The notes under the pieces: model-generated
Told to the model about the DNA's origin: nothing
Seen by the model: only the letters and a program-made list of their open reading frames with translations
The model's database searches: none
Assembly: GCA_033557675.1 (NCBI GenBank)
Contig: JAWQRM010000546.1
Location: forward strand, 1-21,566
Direction of reading: 5' to 3'
DNA length: 21,566 nt
Source of the DNA: Coptodactyla brooksi
Taxonomy: Eukaryota > Arthropoda > Insecta > Coleoptera > Scarabaeidae
Translations under genes and position numbers: made by a program
Part shown: positions 20,311 to 21,566 of the stretch, piece by piece
Layout: each line of letters opens with the position of its first letter
How positions within the stretch are numbered: the first letter of the stretch is position 1

Positions 20311-20334
20311 AAAAACTCCAGGTACATATAAAAA
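20297..20334. repeat. Tandem direct repeat CAGGTACATATAAAAA
   Basis: CAGGTACATATAAAAA occurs twice, 22 bases apart, exactly where the Tigger coding sequence breaks off. It may be a local slippage duplication or an insertion scar. Confidence 0.75.
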
Positions 20335-20430
20335 TTTATTTTCCTTTTACCGTTTTTTCATATAATGTAGCTCTCAGTATAAACAACAATCCCGATTTAA
20401 AACTAAAAGATGTACGTCGTACATGACCTT

Positions 20431-20466
20431 ACATGACTTTCTCTTACCTTGCCCCTGGTTTAAATA
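20431..20466. repeat. Shared repeat end, opposite orientation to 9339-9379
   Basis: ACATGACTTTCTCTTACCTT followed by GCCCCTGGTTTAAATA is the reverse complement of the 9339-9379 repeat end with few differences. A palindrome TGTACGTCGTACA sits just to its left (20411-20423). Confidence 0.6.
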
Positions 20467-20585
20467 TAAAAAAAAGTATAAAAAAAACTCCATACCTGTC
20501 ATCTTTTTCCAAAAAACACCGAAACAGTGCGATTTAGAACTGATGTATAATAATTAAAGTTTTATAACAACTTCAAAACTATCAT

Positions 20586-20657
20586 AATATACAGGATGTT
20601 CCATTTAAAAATCAGAAGTTGGATAGTTTTTAGAATAAACCGAATATCCTGTATATT
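20586..20657. repeat. Small element with perfect 12-bp inverted repeats
   Basis: AATATACAGGAT and ATCCTGTATATT are perfect inverted repeats 48 bases apart. The left arm continues GTTCCATTT, resembling the ATACAGGGTGTAAC repeat start at 1205. It could be a tiny MITE or the end of a larger repeat that includes the sequence to about 21060. Confidence 0.6.
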
Positions 20658-20659
20658 CG

Positions 20660-21260
20660 AAAACCGTTTCAAATTGTGACGAGTTCGCTGTCATGCAACC
20701 TTTATTTGAAACTTTTTCTTCTAAAGGGAGTAATACCCGAGATTAAAAACGAAATACCCTCTTGCCCCATAGCACTGTATTTGTATCAATTGTGCTTATA
20801 ACTCGAGAACTATTGATTTTAAGCATGTACTTATAGGTTTTTGCTCACAATTTTATGTAGATGACAAAAACATATTTTGCTACAAAGTTGTAAAACAAAA
20901 TCAAAAAAATTTTTAGGTAAAGTACCTCAACCATATGTACAATTTTTACGAAATCCTTATTGTGGCCAGATTATATAATAATTAGCTTGTACATAAAGTA
21001 TTGCTTTAATTAGTCTAATATGGCAATAATTAAACAACTTACAGATGGACGGACGGACAGACCAACCATCAAAAATAGCATAGATAGGCTACAAAAAACC
21101 TAATTCGTCAAGATCCATCAAAATATCGATATCGATTTTTTTGCGAATGCAATACTTTCGCTTAAAAGAAAGTAAAAAAATATATTTCTCCATCGATAAG
21201 TAGAAAAACGATGACATGGATACACACAGATTGTATTGTGATCATTTATAGTTCCTATGA
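20660..21260. other. Intervening repetitive DNA inside the Tigger, no gene seen
   Basis: No coding frame. Contains GATGGACGGACGGACAGACC at 21045-21064, a GGAC/GACA tetranucleotide-like run, and AT-rich sequence. Confidence 0.45.
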
Positions 21261-21261
21261 T

Positions 21262-21566
21262 TTCATATGGTTCATATGAATATGGGCGATGTCAAAGCGG
21301 TAAAAGGAGAATAAATAGAGTATACATATGTACATGACAAATGTCTCCCAGATAATACATTAAGTTTTAAAGACCAAAAGCACCATGGGGGTAGGTATAG
21401 TAAACAAAGAGTTACATTGATACTTGCCACAAACATGGATGAATCAGAGAAAGTGAAATTGCTATTAACAGGCAAAAGCAATAAGACTCACTGCTTTCGA
21501 GGTATTAAGTCGTTGCCTCTTGACTATAAAGCAAATTCAAAGGCTTAGATGACTTAAGGGTAAGCT
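21262..21566 (+). mobile_element. Tigger transposase DDE-domain fragment, continues past the edge
   Basis: The plus strand reads CLPDNTLSFKDQKHHGGRYS, then KQRVTLILATNMDESEKVKL, LLTGKSNKTHCFRGIKSLPL and DYKANSKA, across frame changes. This is the conserved core of the Tigger DDE domain between its first and second catalytic Asp (compare 'GgK.sKeRlT.ll..NmdGsEKl.llvIGKs..PrcFk'). It is in the same orientation and order as the 5' half at 19587-20310, so both probably derive from one element split by the DNA between them. Confidence 0.8.

Noticed and set aside
20004..20327. Minus-strand frame of 107 codons
   Set aside because: It is the reverse of the Tigger helix-turn-helix/CENP-B half; the plus strand explains the sequence.

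Overview
The window is insect genomic DNA: AT-rich, intron-bearing, dense in decayed DNA transposons, with both insect chemoreceptor superfamilies (7tm_6 odorant receptors, 7tm_7 gustatory receptors). Many short phase-0 introns and the receptor style would fit Hymenoptera, but the order is inferred, not shown. I saw no prokaryotic gene, tRNA, rRNA or CRISPR array.

Left third (about 1.6-8.2 kb): a chemoreceptor cluster. Two related odorant-receptor genes lie head to head. The left one (minus strand) has all four exons but carries frameshifts and a lost splice donor. The right one (plus strand) lacks its 5' half and has shortened membrane exons. Remains of an insect gypsy/errantivirus-type env gene, partly duplicated as an inverted repeat, and a short GC-rich segment lie between them. 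Next comes a gustatory-receptor gene at 6144-7483, the one intact chemoreceptor: four exons with clean splice sites give a 391-residue protein ending in the family's IYxxLxFQF-type seventh segment. A decayed tandem copy of its promoter and N-terminus follows near 8.0 kb.

Middle (8.5-13.4 kb): a transposon graveyard. It holds an IS630/Tc1-type transposase fragment on the minus strand, a 380-bp mariner deletion derivative flanked by TA, and at least one decayed Tigger/pogo-type element, with long stretches where no gene is visible.

Right part (13.46-18.82 kb, minus strand): the last three coding exons of canonical nuclear poly(A) polymerase (hiiragi/PAPOLA type). They contain most of the RNA-binding domain, a basic nuclear-localisation-like stretch and a Ser/Asn/Asp-rich tail. 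The catalytic exons lie beyond the right edge or are not visible. The 4.6-kb intron before the last coding exon holds a decayed full-length Tigger and a piggyBac 3' end, both on the opposite strand. The receptor cluster and the polymerase gene converge tail to tail. The region right of 19.6 kb, presumably more polymerase intron, holds another Tigger with a recognisable terminal repeat, split by about 0.95 kb of other repetitive sequence.

I found no convincing undescribed multi-gene system. The most useful results are the full splice model of the gustatory receptor, the polymerase C-terminus, the lesions in the inverted odorant-receptor pair, and several repeat structures (inverted env fold-back, palindrome-flanked mariner derivative, a shared roughly 35-bp repeat end).
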